DNA of 64,000 nucleotides, from the NCBI RefSeq assembly GCF_963169125.1, contig NC_084794.1:116970358-117034357 (forward strand), written 5' to 3'. How positions within the stretch are numbered: position 1 is the first letter of the stretch; every line of letters starts with the position of its first letter. This DNA is from Humulus lupulus (Eukaryota; Streptophyta; Magnoliopsida; Rosales; Cannabaceae). Of this stretch, positions 46,736 to 58,294 are shown piece by piece. The position numbers were made by a program, and so were the translations under genes. Under the pieces are notes generated by a model. It did not search any database and had not been told where the DNA came from. It was given only the letters and a program-made list of their open reading frames with translations.

Positions 46736-47983
46736 TTATTGGTAGTACTTGCGCAGGTGTTCACCATTCCAATAGCGTGGAACGAGATCTCCATTTAAGC
46801 GTGCAAGTTTGTAGGTGCCTGGATGAAGGACTTCTTCAATCTGATAAGGTCCTTCCCAGTTTGGTCCAAGCACTCCAGCAGTGGGGTCGCGGGTATTCAA
46901 GAAAACTCATCGTAGCACTAGGTCACCGACGTTGAATTTCCTTTCTTTTACTTTTGAGTTAAAATACCGGGCGACCTTTTGCTGGTACGTAGCAACTCGG
47001 AGTTGGGCTCTTTCTCATATCTCCTCAATTGAGTCTAGGGACTCCATCATTAGTTGGCTATTGTGGCCCTGGTCGTATGTAATGCGTAGATGTGAGGGGG
47101 GATCTAGCTCGACAGGTAACATAGCTTCGTATCTGTATGCTAAGGAAAATGGGGTATGACCTATCGCTGTTCGATGAGAAGTTCTATACGACCAGAGGAC
47201 TTCAGGCAGCTGTTCTAACCATGATCCTTTAGCGTCTTCAAGCCTTTTCTTTAGGGTGTCCTTAAGCGTTTTATTCACTGCTTTGACCTGCCCGTTTTCT
47301 TGTGGATGCGTGACTGAAGAAAAGCTTTTGATAATCCCGTGCCTTTCATAGAAGTCAATGAATAAGTCACTGTCAAATTGGGTGTCGTTGTCTGAGACAA
47401 TCTTTCAAGGCAAGCCATATCGGCAAACAATGTTCTTGATGACAAAGTCAAGAACTTTCTTGGTCGTTATGGTAACGAGTGGTTCAGCTTCGGCCCATTT
47501 GGTGAAGTTGTCGACTGCTACAACTGCGTACTTCACTCCGCCTTTTCCCGTTGGTAGGGACCCAATCAAGTCTATTCCCCATTCTGTAAAAGGCCAAGGA
47601 CTCTGCATCTGTTTTAATTTGTTTGGAGCTGCGCGTGGGATTTTGGAAAATCTCTGACACTTATCGCACTTTCGTACAAACTCCATTGAATCTTCGTTCA
47701 TAGTCGTCCAGAAATAGCCCTACCTTAGAATCTTTTTAGCCAAACTTTGCCCCCCAGCATGATCCCCGCAGAAGCCTTCATGTACTTCCTTCATTAGCTC
47801 TTTAGCTTTCTCTGGTGTAATACATTTGAGCAATGGCATGGAATATCCCCTTCGGTATAGAACACCATCGACCAGTATATACCTAGCAGCCTGCCTTTGA
47901 AGAGTTCTGGCTTTGTTTCTATCTGCTGGCAGTACACCATTTGTCAGATACTCCAAGTAAGGTGCCATCCATGTATCTTCCAT
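46736..47983 (-). pseudogene. pol: Integrase of Tat copy 2
   Basis: The zinc-binding part (HEGFCGDHAGG) is in 47983-47720, separated by a stop from CDKCQRF and the core. The catalytic core shows GIDLIGSLPTGKGG. A TGA at 47405-47407 follows CRYGLP, just before IVSDNDTQFDS, where the second catalytic Asp is kept. The third catalytic residue region reads as a separate frame from 47278. The C-terminal part reaches a stop at 46736-46738. It retains the Asp lost in copy 1 but is interrupted. Confidence 0.82.
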
Positions 47984-49264
47984 TTAGATTTCCATACTGG
48001 TTTCATTTGCTCGTATGCTTGGCTCGCTCAATCTTTCCACTGGCACAATATTCAAAGTGTCAGCATCTTTTGCGCTCGCGAGTTTGGCTAAGGCATCTGC
48101 GTTCGAATTCTGATCCCGAGGTATTTGCTGGAGGGTATACTTCTTGAACTGGGCCAATAGATCTTTAGTTTTGTTCAAGTAGGCCACCATTTTTAGGCCT
48201 CGCGCTTGATATTCCCCTAGAACTTGATTCACTACCAGCTGTGAATCACTGTAAATATCCAGCACCTTTATACTCATGTCCTTTGCCATTCTTAATCCAG
48301 CGAGGAGTGGTTCGTATTCGGCTTCATTATTCGACGCTGTGAAGTCGAACCTAATGGCACAGTGAAATTGATGCCCTTCTGGCATTATCAAGATCACTCC
48401 CGCTCCCGCGTGAGATTCATTTGACGACCCATCTGTGAATAACTTCCACGAAGGAGCTTCATCTTGAGGCCCAGGCGCACTAGGCTTTTTGCACTGCTCG
48501 TTATCTGGGAGTTCAGTGAACTCTGCAATAAGATCGGCCAAGACTTGTCCCTTTACTACTGCTCTTGGTGAATATGTAATATTGAACTGCCCAAGTTCGA
48601 CTGCCCATTTTAATAAACGCCCACCCGCTTCCGGTTTTTGGAGGACTTGCTGAAGGGGCTGATCAGTTAAAACTGTAATAGGATGGGCTTGGAAGTAAGG
48701 ACGTAGCTTCCTTGAGGCCAAGATTAAACAATACACTAACCTCTCGATGGGAGGATACCTCAGTTCTGCTCCGATTAGCCTCTTGCTTACATAGTAAACC
48801 GCCTTTTGTACGCCTTCTTCCTCTCGTACTAGTACCGCACTAGCAGCAACTTCAGTGATCGCCAGGTATATGGACAAAGTTTCTCCTTCGATAGGCTTTG
48901 ATAAAATAGGAGGCTGTGCCATATGGGCTTTTAAGGCCTGAAAAGCTTGCTCGCAGTCTCCTGTCCATTCAAACTTCTTGTTGCCTCTAAGTAGATTGAA
49001 GAAAGGGACACATTTATCCGTTGACTTGGAAATAAATCTACTTAGGGCTGCAATTCTCTCGGTTAAACTTTGTACATCCTTGATCTTCTCTGGCGATTTC
49101 ATGTCGATCAGGGCTTTTATCTTGTCGGGGTTGGCCTCGATTCCTCTTGAGTTAACAATGAACCCCAAAAATTTCCCTAATCCAACTCCGAAGGAACATT
49201 TGAGAGGATTTAGTTTCATCTGGTACTTGTTCAATACATCGAAACACTCTTGTAAATCCTTCAC
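47984..49264 (-). pseudogene. pol: RNase H pair of Tat copy 2
   Basis: An open 426-residue frame covers the RT thumb/connection, the first RNase H and the second one (WKLFTDGSSNESHAGAGVIL; DIYSDSQLVVNQVLG; IPRDQNSNADALAKLAS). This shows directly the continuous arrangement that is interrupted by a stop in copy 1, and supports the Tat assignment. The frame ends at TAA just before MEDTWMAPYLEYL. Confidence 0.85.
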
Positions 49265-49916
49265 ATGTCCTTCTGTCTTTTTTTACTTTACCAGCATGTC
49301 GTCCACGTACACCTCACTCCGATCAATTCTTTAAACATGTGGTTAACCAGTCGATGGTAAGTAGCACCTGCATTTTTCAGTCCGAAGGGCTTACTTTATA
49401 ATAGTATAATCCCGTATCGGTCCGAAAGCTGGTGTGATCCTCGTCAAGGGGATGCATGCTAATATGATTGTAGCTTGATTATGCATCCATGAAAGAGAGG
49501 ATCTCATGCCCTGCAGTAGCATCGACTAACTGGTCGATCCTCGGGAGTGGGAAGCAATCCTTCGGGCAGGCTTTATTGAGGTCTGTAAAATCCACACAGG
49601 TCTGCCATTTGTCGTTAGGCTTGGGAACCAGTACTGGATTATAGACCCACGATGGATAAAACGCCACCCTGATGAACCCATTCTCCTTTAATCTTTCAAC
49701 TTCTTCTTTTAATGCTCTCGAGTGATCCTTATCGAGCAGCCTTCTTTTCTGTTGCACGGGTGGAAAGTTCTTGTCTACATTCAGGACATGGCTGATAACT
49801 GCAGGATCTATCCCAACCATGTCTTTGTGCGACCAGGCAAAGACTTCCTGGTTTTTCTGCAAAAACTCCACCAGTGCATGCTTCGTGGTTGGTTCTAAGT
49901 TTTTCCCGACCTTCAC
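49265..49916 (-). pseudogene. pol: Reverse transcriptase of Tat copy 2, broken at YVDD
   Basis: The N-terminal RT is open from 49916 (KWQTCVDFTDLNKACPKD; ILSFMDA). It then has a stop replacing the Tyr of the DAYSGY motif at 49479-49481. Around 49270-49325 a small deletion and frame change alter the sequence leading to YVDDMLVK, and a stop follows that motif. The polymerase active site cannot be made in one frame. Confidence 0.82.
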
Positions 49917-50169
49917 GACTTTGGTCGGGTGTTTTTCGTCAAGTTGGACCTCTTCCAGGTCCTCGATGGGTCCAACGTTTTCTTCAAAATCCCCAAAGAG
50001 AGGATCTAAATCTCTATCCTCACTTTGGGCAACACCCTATTTGGTGACTTCATCACCGGATTGGGCTTGTGTATCAATTGCCATCTGCAACCTATCTGGG
50101 GGAGTGCTTTTTGACGTTCCCTTCTTTGCCTTCGTGACTGAGGCATTGTAGCACTCCCTAGCCTCCCTC

Positions 50170-50660
50170 TAGTTTCCCAAGACGCGTCCTACCCCTACGT
50201 CTGTCAGGAATTTCATGGCCAAGTGCCACATAGAGGTGACGACCCGTAGATCAACCAATATAGGCCTCCCAATGACGACATTGTACGCCGAAGGACAATC
50301 GACTACTATAAAAGTGGCGAGTAATGTCCTGGTAGCAGGCGTTGTACCTGCTGTCGCTGGTAGTCTGATTGACCCTGCGGGGGCGAGTCCCTCACCAAAG
50401 AAGCCGTATATTGTTTGGTTGCAGGGCTCCAGGTCCTTAACGGACAACTTCATGCGTTCCAGCGAAGACTTATACAGGATATTCACCGAACTTCCTGTAT
50501 CAACCAGCACTCTCTTCACCATCATGTTGGCCATTTGGATATCCACAACCAGCGGATCGGAATGTGGGAACCGAACATGTTGGGAATCTCTATCAGAGAA
50601 GGTTATTTTTCCTTCTTCTGACCGAGCCTTTTTCAGCGCACGGTCATCAACAGTCATCAT
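50170..50660 (-). pseudogene. pol: Aspartic protease of Tat copy 2
   Basis: A 163-residue open frame with the canonical active-site loop VLVDTGSSVNILY and the flap-region phrase AYNVVIGRPIL. It ends at a stop after GRVLGN. This domain is in better condition than its counterpart in copy 1, which has D-I-G-S. Confidence 0.85.
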
Positions 50661-52195
50661 CTCGATGTCCTAGTCGTGGCGCAGAGTCCGAGCATATCGT
50701 TCTCTGGCCTTTTCGCTGTTTCTCGCGAGGTGCGGGCCTGTACAGATGGTTAACAATGTGCCAGTTACGGGGCCAGGCTGCAAAGGTGGCGAGCGTTGGC
50801 GTGTGGGCGCTTGTTTGTTGCCACCTGGAGCTTCTCGTTGGGAATTTCCCGAGGCCCGTATATATCTTCTCAAGTGTCCTTGTCTATTAAGGAACTCGAT
50901 CTCATCCTTCAGCTGGTTGCATTCGTTGGTATCATGTCCGTAGTCATTATGATAATGACAGAACTTGGTAGTGTCTCTTCTCGAAATATCCTTTCGAATG
51001 GGAGCAGGTTTCTTATAAGGCACACTGGAACTCGTGGCCTGATAAACCTCTCCCCGAGACTCAACTAGGGCAGTATAGTTAGTGAACCGAGGTTCATAAC
51101 GGTTACCCTTGGAATGTTTATTGTCAGAGGTGGAAGGCTCATTGTGTGGTCGTTTCCCCCCATTCTTGCCATTGCCGTTGCCGTTCCCGTTGCCTTTGCC
51201 GTTGCCGTTGGGCTTGGACCTATTGGCGGCTTTGGCGGGCTCGGTAGTCCCCTTGTCCTTGCCTGGGGGCTTTCCTTCATTGGCGATGGCGTCTTCGAGC
51301 TTGATGTAGCGATCAGCCCGCTCTAAGAATTCCTGGGTAGTTCTAACCCCATGTTTTTGGAGGCTTTCCCAGAGAGGCGTGCGGGGCTTAACCCCTGCAG
51401 TTATGGCCATCATCTTGCCTTCGTCTCCCACTGTTTTTGCTCCAGCAACTGCTCGCATAAAGCGCTGGACGTAGTCCTTCAGTGGTTCTCCATCTTGCTA
51501 GCATATTTCAACCAGCTGGTTTGCCTCAGTCGGGTGCACACGACCCGCATAGAACTATCCGTAAAACTCCTTCACGAACATTTCCTAGGAAACTATACTT
51601 GCAGGAGGGAATTTGAAAAACCACTCCTGTGCGGCATCAGAAAGTGTTGCAGGGAAGATCCTGCACCGAGCGTCTTCGGACACTTTCTGAATGTCCATTT
51701 TGTAATGACCCAACTACTCTAGACCTTTGGACCATTAACGAAAACTACACATAGACCCTATTCTTAACAAAACTTACAATTGAAAAAAATTCATAACTTT
51801 ATTAAAACTTGTAAAAAGGAAATGTTGAACTTACATAAAATAATAAGTAGGATATGGGATCCCATTGTTTTAAAATCAAAGCATGACATTATTAAAAAGT
51901 GATTTACGTAATAAGATGCGTAAAAATACATGTAAAAGCCATAAAAACAAAACTACATCCTCAAATCGAAACTCTCGGCTCTTTGAATCCATTCCGCCTC
52001 AATACACATTCTCTAAGCTTCCAAGAACCTTCCCCGCCACTAAGACCTATTTTCCTGCACATATAAACAAAAAGGAATGAGCCTAATGCCCAGCAAGGAA
52101 AATCTAACATATAGCCATATACATAAGAATTCATGGTGCAACATGAAAACATATCATAACACATATAACACATACTATAATGGCCATTATTACTT

Positions 52196-52367
52196 GGGGT
52201 CCCATAGACTAAACAAGTCATATGCCCATTAGATTAGTGGGGTCCTACTAGCTAAGCAGGTCATATGCCCATAATCTATTTGGGGTCCTACTAGCTAAGC
52301 AGGTCATATGCCCATAATCTATTTGGGGCTTGTTAGTCATATGGGTCATATGCCCAAGCCTACAAAC
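52196..52367. repeat. 43-bp tandem repeat (4 units)
   Basis: Units start at 52196, 52239, 52282 and 52325, exactly 43 bases apart, each with GTCATATGCCCA. The second and third units are identical; the outer ones are diverged. Confidence 0.9.
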
Positions 52368-53649
52368 ATACATATCATAACATATTTCATAACATAAAAA
52401 CCATAAGATAACATATAAAACATATAGCACATAAATCCTATCCTATTTTCCTTACCAATATACCGGGATATGAGAACTGATTTGGGACCTTAGAACACTC
52501 CTAAAAACCATTTATAATAGGGTGAGTATATTGAAGAAAAGGGAAATGAAAGGAATGGGAGGACTATACCATTGAGAAAAATACTTACCAAAAACTTATG
52601 TGCAAGTTCTTAGATTTCCTAACCAAAATAAAGAATAGGTTAGAAGGCTGAGTAGAAGACTATGAGAACTTTAAAGAAAATAATACCGAAATGGACTAGA
52701 GTTTGGGATACCTTGAGTGCTTCTATGACCGAACTATACCTCGAAACCGAAATACACTATAACCTTACTTCCCAAGTGTTTATTAAGCTTATAATGATTA
52801 ATCTTATAATTCCCAACCCAAGTGTTTACACTCTCACAATAACCTAGCAACTTGCAGCCTCTGAACTTAGCTTGATGAATGAATGAAAAATGCTTGGTGT
52901 TAGGTCCTATTTATAGAGTTCTAGGAATAAAAATCTTCTTTTTGGCTTTGAATAAAAATAATAAATTTAATTGAAAATATTTGAATATCCTTCAGCCAAA
53001 GACTTAGGAATTGTTCAAATTTTTCAGAGAGATTTAAGAATTCAAAGCTTGATTTTTAAAATAATAAAAACAAATAGAATCCTAACTTCTAACTCTCTAA
53101 ATCTCGTAACTCTAAACTCCCCTTCAGTAAAATAAACATATCTAGAGCTGTAGAACTCCGATTTGGACTCTCTTTATACCGTTAGAAAGCTCATTTAATT
53201 ATCTACAACTTTTAAGAAATACTATTTTTCGAAATTCCCAATATAACTGGGTCAAAAATAGGTCGGAAGTTACAGTACCCTAAAGTTACGAAAAATCTAT
53301 TTAATTATCTAAATATCAACCTAATCCACAAATAAATAAAATTGTGATAAATGTCATGCTCCTATCAGATTTTGGTGAAGACTAAGTCTTATATTTCTCT
53401 TATTTTATCATTCAAATAATAATTTCTTAATAATCATACATATGATAAGTGTTACTATCTTATTGGGTCTATCTAAACCTTATAATATAATAAATATCAC
53501 TATCAATATCAGTCATATTAATCAAACCTTAGGTTAAAATTAATATTCTTAAACTATAGGTTAAACTTAGAAAATCTACAAGTGTTACTATGAGTGTCCA
53601 ATTAAATCCCGGTCTGAACCAAAATCCACAGTTATAAACATACTACAAC

Positions 53650-53735
53650 TAATACTAGCTATTACTATTACTACTACTACTACTACTACAACTAATACTA
53701 GCTAGTACTACTACTACTACTATCTAACTAGCTAA
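53650..53735. repeat. (ACT)n microsatellite
   Basis: Two runs of TACTACTAC-type triplets separated by a repeated ACAACTAATACTAGCTA-like spacer near the end of the solo LTR. Confidence 0.85.
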
Positions 53736-55055
53736 GTAAATTCTGGGACTCTACACATTTGTATCTCAAACTTGTTGACGTGAGATACCGGGTCACCATA
53801 CCCATCAAAATTCGGAAGCGTAGGCATCTTAAACTTGCTAGGAGTTTCTGCCATAGCTATCCTCTGGACGAAAGGAGTGTATTTTCTCCTATCGTGGTCG
53901 ATATAAGATGTTCTTCCCCCGACCAGCTGCTGCACTGCCTGGTTGAGGGCATCTATCTGGGCTTGCACGGCACCAGGAATCGCCATGGCCTCTGGTGCTG
54001 GGGGGACGTACTCGTCGTGCCGCTCGCGGCGATCATTGAGTACATCTCTCAAATCCTCGTCTCTCCTCCGCTGCTCGCTAGCTCCAAGCCGGTTGAAGAC
54101 GTTATTTTGTCTGGGCTGCCCCCCAGCATCCCGTCTGTCGGGTTGGTCATCCCTAGGTGGCTGGCTTCTGCCTCCACCTCTTTCTTCATTCCTCCGACCG
54201 GCATTTCCTCTGCCTGAGTCGGCCTCGTTATAACCATGGCCATCTCTGAATCTTGATTGGCTATGGTGGGATCAACTGTTCCCTCGGTTGCCTCCCTGGG
54301 CTGGGACCTCTTGAGCGTTAGAGGGTGGCCTGCGTTGGTCGGTAGGTCCCTGTGCATTATCATGCCGTGGGGCGCCTTGAACCGCAGAGCCTAACTCTGA
54401 GTTCCTCCTGTTACCAAGTGGACGATGTCCTCTGCTCGGAGGGTTTGGCTCGTCGCCCCTGTGGCGTCTAGGACTGTGAGGCGGCTGCTCGACCCTATTA
54501 TGCCTCTGCTGCAGGGGATTGCCGCGACCAGCTTGGGATAGAGGCTATGCCTCAGGGTCCAGCGGGACATTGTCCTAAGGTGCCGGTGGATGGTCAGGCC
54601 TTTGTGGGCTCGAGGGCTGGATAGGCGGGCTAGGATTGGGACCCCGGTGGGGTGGCCCATTCACGGGTTGATCAGGCTGTGAGGCAGGTGCAGCTTGATT
54701 CCTAGCCAGTTGCAAGGCTGCCTCGAGGGCTGCCATGGCCTCCCTCTGGCGACGGTCCATCTCCGCCTGCCTTTCACTCAGCTCCAAGCACTGTGGTTCA
54801 ATTTCTTGTTGCTACTGCGCCATGATTTCATCAGCACTTTCCTGGCCGGCCCTCAGATTGGCCAGCTCCTCCTGCAATACCCCTAGGGTATTCTTCAGCG
54901 TCTCGTCGTCCATTTCTTCCTCGCCAAATTCCAAATGTGGCTCATCCTCAGCCACGTTGGGAGGAGGTGGAGGCGGGTTAGATGGTGCAGCGCCGGCCGC
55001 CTGTCAAGTTTTCCTGGTAGTTTTTGCCATTGATCTTTCAACAATAGTGTATCAA

Positions 55056-55077
55056 GCTCTCAATGAAAGCACCAGAA
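55056..55077 (-). other. Primer binding site of Tat copy 2
   Basis: On the minus strand TGGTGCTTTCATTGAGAGC follows the 5' LTR end after two bases. This is the primer-site region of the element. I do not assign the tRNA from memory. Confidence 0.6.
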
Positions 55078-55668
55078 TGTTGACCCTGATTTTGGCCAAC
55101 TGACACGGAGTCAAATTTGCTTGATGTGGACAATCACGTTGGAAAGAATGTAATGGAGAAATAATAAAGAACACAAGAGTTTATAGTGGTTCGGCCCCAG
55201 AATCTGGTAATAACCTACGTCCACTCGAATTGTTATTGATATAGAATTCAAAGGAGTGATCAAAGAACTAGGGTTCAATGAGTTTCACCAACCTCTGAAG
55301 AACAATACAATATGTCAAATAGAATCACTCTAGTCTCAAATAATTCGAAGGCCAAAAAGTCCCTTCCTTAAGCTATCTTTCTCTATTTATAGGCTCAATG
55401 AGGATTACATTAATTTGTTAAAAATATTCTTTCCTAAATAATCGGATACTAAGGAAATCATGGGAGTCAATTTCAGGATTGACTAAGATCTTTATAAAAA
55501 TATCATGAGACACGCGAAACCTGCGACCATACTGGTCGTAGGTAAGCTTCGACTGCCTTTTTCTTGTAATATCTCTTCTGGTCGATACCCTAGCAAAATT
55601 CCGCCAAGTGTCAGCCATGTGTCCGGAAATCACCTGCCACGTCATCCGTGCCTATTTTTTTGATAACA
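55078..55668 (-). repeat. 5' LTR of Tat copy 2 (591 bp)
   Basis: Nearly identical to 40438-41026. Minus-strand TATA box is the rc of 55384-55391. It adjoins the ATATA duplication at 55669. Confidence 0.92.
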
Positions 55669-55673
55669 ATATA

Positions 55674-55860
55674 TATTAAAAAAAAGAACTAATTGATTTT
55701 CAAATATTAAAAAACTGATTTTCTCTCTCTCCTTCGTCTCTCTCTTCTCCCTAATTCTTCATTTTCTTCCAGATCTTTCTTCTCCCTTCTTCGGTTATTC
55801 TACTTCTTCTTCCCTATGTTTGAAACAAGTGGCTTCAGGCGAGGGGCGGACCCAACAGAC
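55674..55860 (+). repeat. Left long inverted repeat, inner part
   Basis: It continues the arm interrupted at 40437 and matches the reverse complement of about 59570-59725 (AAAGAACTAATTGATTTTCA, then a CT-rich stretch). The inner boundary is approximate. Confidence 0.65.
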
Positions 55861-56049
55861 GACTTCTTTGGGTCGAACGAAATCTAGGATTGATCAGAGA
55901 CTTAATTTGTGGTTTTGGGATTTCTGGGATTGATTTGGGAGACAGAGGAGAAACAAATGCTAGTGTAGATGATGATTTTGGACCACAGTCACTGAAATGC
56001 TAAAGCATCTTCTTCTCATTATAGTCCCTTAATTTACCCCAACAACCCA

Positions 56050-57010
56050 GTTGATTAGTGGTGAAAAATACACATTTATTGATTTCAATAGTCAAAATAA
56101 ATTAAGTTTTAATTAATATTTTCATAGAATTAATATGATTTATTTTATAAATTAAAATATTTGATTATGATTGATTATGATCTAATTTATTGTTATTTTG
56201 TAGGAATTAAAGATGCATTTAAAGAAAAGAAAGAAGAAATAAATAAATAAAGTTGAAAAAATGAGGAAAAGTTAGCATTTTTGCAACATTGAAGCCCAGA
56301 AATTCAGCCCAAAGCACCCCAGGCCCACGGCTTTCCCTTCTCTCCAACACGCCATTTGTCGCGCTCCTCGCCTGTATGCGTCCCAGTAGCCCATGACCTG
56401 ACCGACCTACTAGCACCTAGTCTCCAATGGCCAAACGTATCTGAAAGCCCAACAAGCCCACCTTTGACCCAGCCTTTGACCCACCTTTGACCCAGCCTTT
56501 GACCCACGTTAGCCTCCTTTCCCCCACCTCCCTTTCAACGGTCCAGCCCTCCACGGCTCCAGCAGCCCACGCAGGCCCAATGCATGCCCCAGCTGCCACC
56601 AGCCACATTTGGCCCAACCTTTTATGCACCTTGGGCCATGCAAATTGACATTTTGAGTTTTAAAGCTAATCTTTTTTGGTGTTTTTGAAAAAGAGTATTT
56701 TGACCATGCACCAAAATAACTAGGTTAATATTTATAATAAGATTTTATTTTTCAAAATCATATTTTATTATTAATATTTCAGATTTATTTTGTAAACCTC
56801 ATTTTGTTGTTTAATTTCTTTTTAGTCATTTTCCCCCTCTATAAATAGGGACTCTCATTTCACATTTTGTATGTAATTTTTAGGTAGCAAAACTCTACCA
56901 AATTTTAGTCTCATTTCTTATATTTTCTCTCTAGAATTTCATGAGAATGTCTAGCATAATAGGCTAACCTTCTTAGGAAGGTTAGGATGATCATATATAC
57001 ACTATAACTT
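56050..57010 (+). promoter_or_regulatory. Promoter/LTR-like segment
   Basis: It begins near TGATTAGTGGTGAAAAATAC and contains a GC-richer middle with direct repeats (TTTGACCCA, 56463-56505). A clear TATA box (CTATAAATAGGGACTC, around 56841-56856) is followed by a CT-rich leader. This arrangement resembles a gypsy LTR, but no TG/CA ends with a duplication were found. It could instead be the promoter of the CACTA gene that follows. Minus ORFs here are unsupported. Confidence 0.4.
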
Positions 57011-57029
57011 AAGTTATTTGGGGAGAGGT

Positions 57030-57751
57030 CTGACTTTCAAAGAGGAGTAGGTTACAGCAAAGGCAAAGGGAAAAAATCAGCTTCCAGCTCCACAAGTCAA
57101 AGTCAGTCACAGGCCCAACCTGCTCATACACCTCAGGAAGACATGGCTACTATGGCGGAAATGATGAAGTCAATGCGTGAAGAGATCCGGATGTTGAAAT
57201 CTCAACAAGGTCCATCTGGTAATCCTCAGCATACCAGTACAGAAACTGAGTCGCGGTTTGAAAGCCTTCTCCAACGATATTTACCATCACAACCTGAAGG
57301 TGGTATATCTTCTCAAAGTCCACCTCCTTGGTCGATGCCACAACAACAACAACATGTGTATCCACCTCAACAGAATTATCCAAACACGTATGGACGCTCC
57401 TCCCAGTCCCCTCCTTTTTATTACCCCGACGTCCCTACAGGATCTCAGACGTCACATCCTAGGCATCATGACTTCGGGGATTCATCGCAGCAGCATCATC
57501 CACAGCAGATGTATGGTCAATTTGTGAGTTCGTCGCAGCAGCAGAGGTATGGTCAGTTTGAGAGTTTTTTGCATCAGTCTCCCTCGCTGCGACCACATGC
57601 TCGACAATTTAGATCATCTTCGCAGCATCACTCTACACAAGCACCACAGTTTGCTTCACCACCGTTGCCGCGCCCTAATACTAGTGATCAAGATATTGAT
57701 CTTAATGAATATTTTACACCAAGTTTGCCCGATCAAAACAATAATAATTAG
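57030..57751 (+). pseudogene. Last exon of a CACTA transposase-associated gene (probable)
   Basis: The frame runs from at least 57032 (FQRGVGYSKGKGKK) through an ATG at 57143 to TAG at 57749-57751. A short coiled coil (EMMKSMREEIRMLKSQ) is followed by a Gln/Ser/Pro/His-rich tail ending DIDLNEYFTPSLPD. Such tails are common at the C-terminus of plant Ptta/En/Spm-type proteins (family knowledge). The CACTA-like terminal repeats 260 bases downstream support this. The transposase core exons are not in the window, so the gene is 5' truncated. A different low-complexity protein is possible. Confidence 0.5.
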
Positions 57752-58014
57752 ATTATGCTTTTTAATTATATTAAGACAATTGAAATTTTATTATGTTTAT
57801 TTTATAATTAGTTCATATGTAATTAAAATGAGACAATTTGTATTTTATTAAGTTAATTTTATGATTAATTACAATGTTATTTTTGTTTGATGAATATTAA
57901 TTGTGTTATTAATTATAATTTATGTTAAATATTATTATTTTTAAATAAGTATTATATGTATATTTATTAAGAAATAAAATAAAATTAATTATTATATTTT
58001 AATATTAGTATTTT

Positions 58015-58294
58015 AATACCGGCGGATTAATAGAGGCGGAACCCGCCGGTAATAAACGAGTCAAACGGGTCACAGCGTTGCACATCACCGGCGGAGTCCC
58101 GCCTCTATTAATCTGCTGGTAATAATACAATACCGGCGGGTGGTGTCAGTCGGTCGGTAATGGTGGTAATACCGACCGATTATTATCGGCGGGGTTTTAC
58201 CGGCGGACTTCCGCCGGTAATAGAAAATACCGGCAGATGCACCATGTATTACTGGCGGGATCCTCCGCCGGTAATAGTAATATTTGTTGTTGTG
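58015..58294. repeat. Subterminal repeats and degraded right end of a CACTA element
   Basis: Many ACCGGCGG / CCGCCGGTAATA motifs occur in both orientations, as in CACTA subterminal zones. The outer edge TTTGTTGTTGTG (58283-58294) looks like a mutated TTTCTTGTAGTG terminus. Together with the exon at 57030 this is the 3' part of an autonomous-type element; no left end is found. Confidence 0.65.

Larger units (their letters stand above)
51701..53755 (-). repeat. Tekay-like solo LTR in gag of Tat copy 2 (2055 bp), TSD CATTT
   Basis: The plus strand reads TGTAATGACCCAACTAC at the left and GGGACTCTACA at the right, with CATTT duplicated at 51696-51700 and 53756-53760. Removing it restores the gag sequence seen in copy 1. 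Minus orientation is inferred from the TATA-like CTATAAATAGG (rc, around 52908-52918) and the conserved CTTGCTGGGCATTAGGCTCA block (rc, 52077-52097). It contains a 43-bp tandem repeat and an ACT-type microsatellite. Confidence 0.9.
50670..55030 (-). pseudogene. gag: gag of Tat copy 2, interrupted by a solo LTR
   Basis: An ATG at 55030, ~48 bases from the primer site, begins a gag with an acidic then coiled-coil N-terminus (ELSERQAEMDRRQREAMAAL). A Pro/Arg-rich zone with frame changes follows (54049-54660), then the Retrotrans_gag core (53857-53758, resuming at 51693 beyond the solo LTR). The nucleocapsid frame 51458-50670 has GNG repeats and CHYHNDYGHDTNEC (CX2HX4HX4C). Several stops are present (for example near 51500-51590). 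Confidence 0.82.
40438..55668 (-). mobile_element. Tat-type Ty3/gypsy retrotransposon copy 2, both LTRs, TSD ATATA
   Basis: LTRs at 40438-41026 and 55078-55668 are flanked by ATATA (40433-40437 and 55669-55673). All Tat parts are present on the minus strand, with the antisense gene on the plus strand. Two later insertions enlarge it: a CACTA element (42928-44444) in the antisense gene and a solo LTR (51701-53755) in gag. Without them it would be about 11.7 kb. By hand count the two LTRs differ at about 20 of ~590 aligned positions plus a 2-base indel. Frameshifts and stops in RT, integrase and gag make it non-autonomous. Confidence 0.93.

Noticed and set aside
52196..52367. 43-bp array as a centromeric satellite
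   Set aside because: Only four units, confined to one solo LTR; too short and local to call a satellite.
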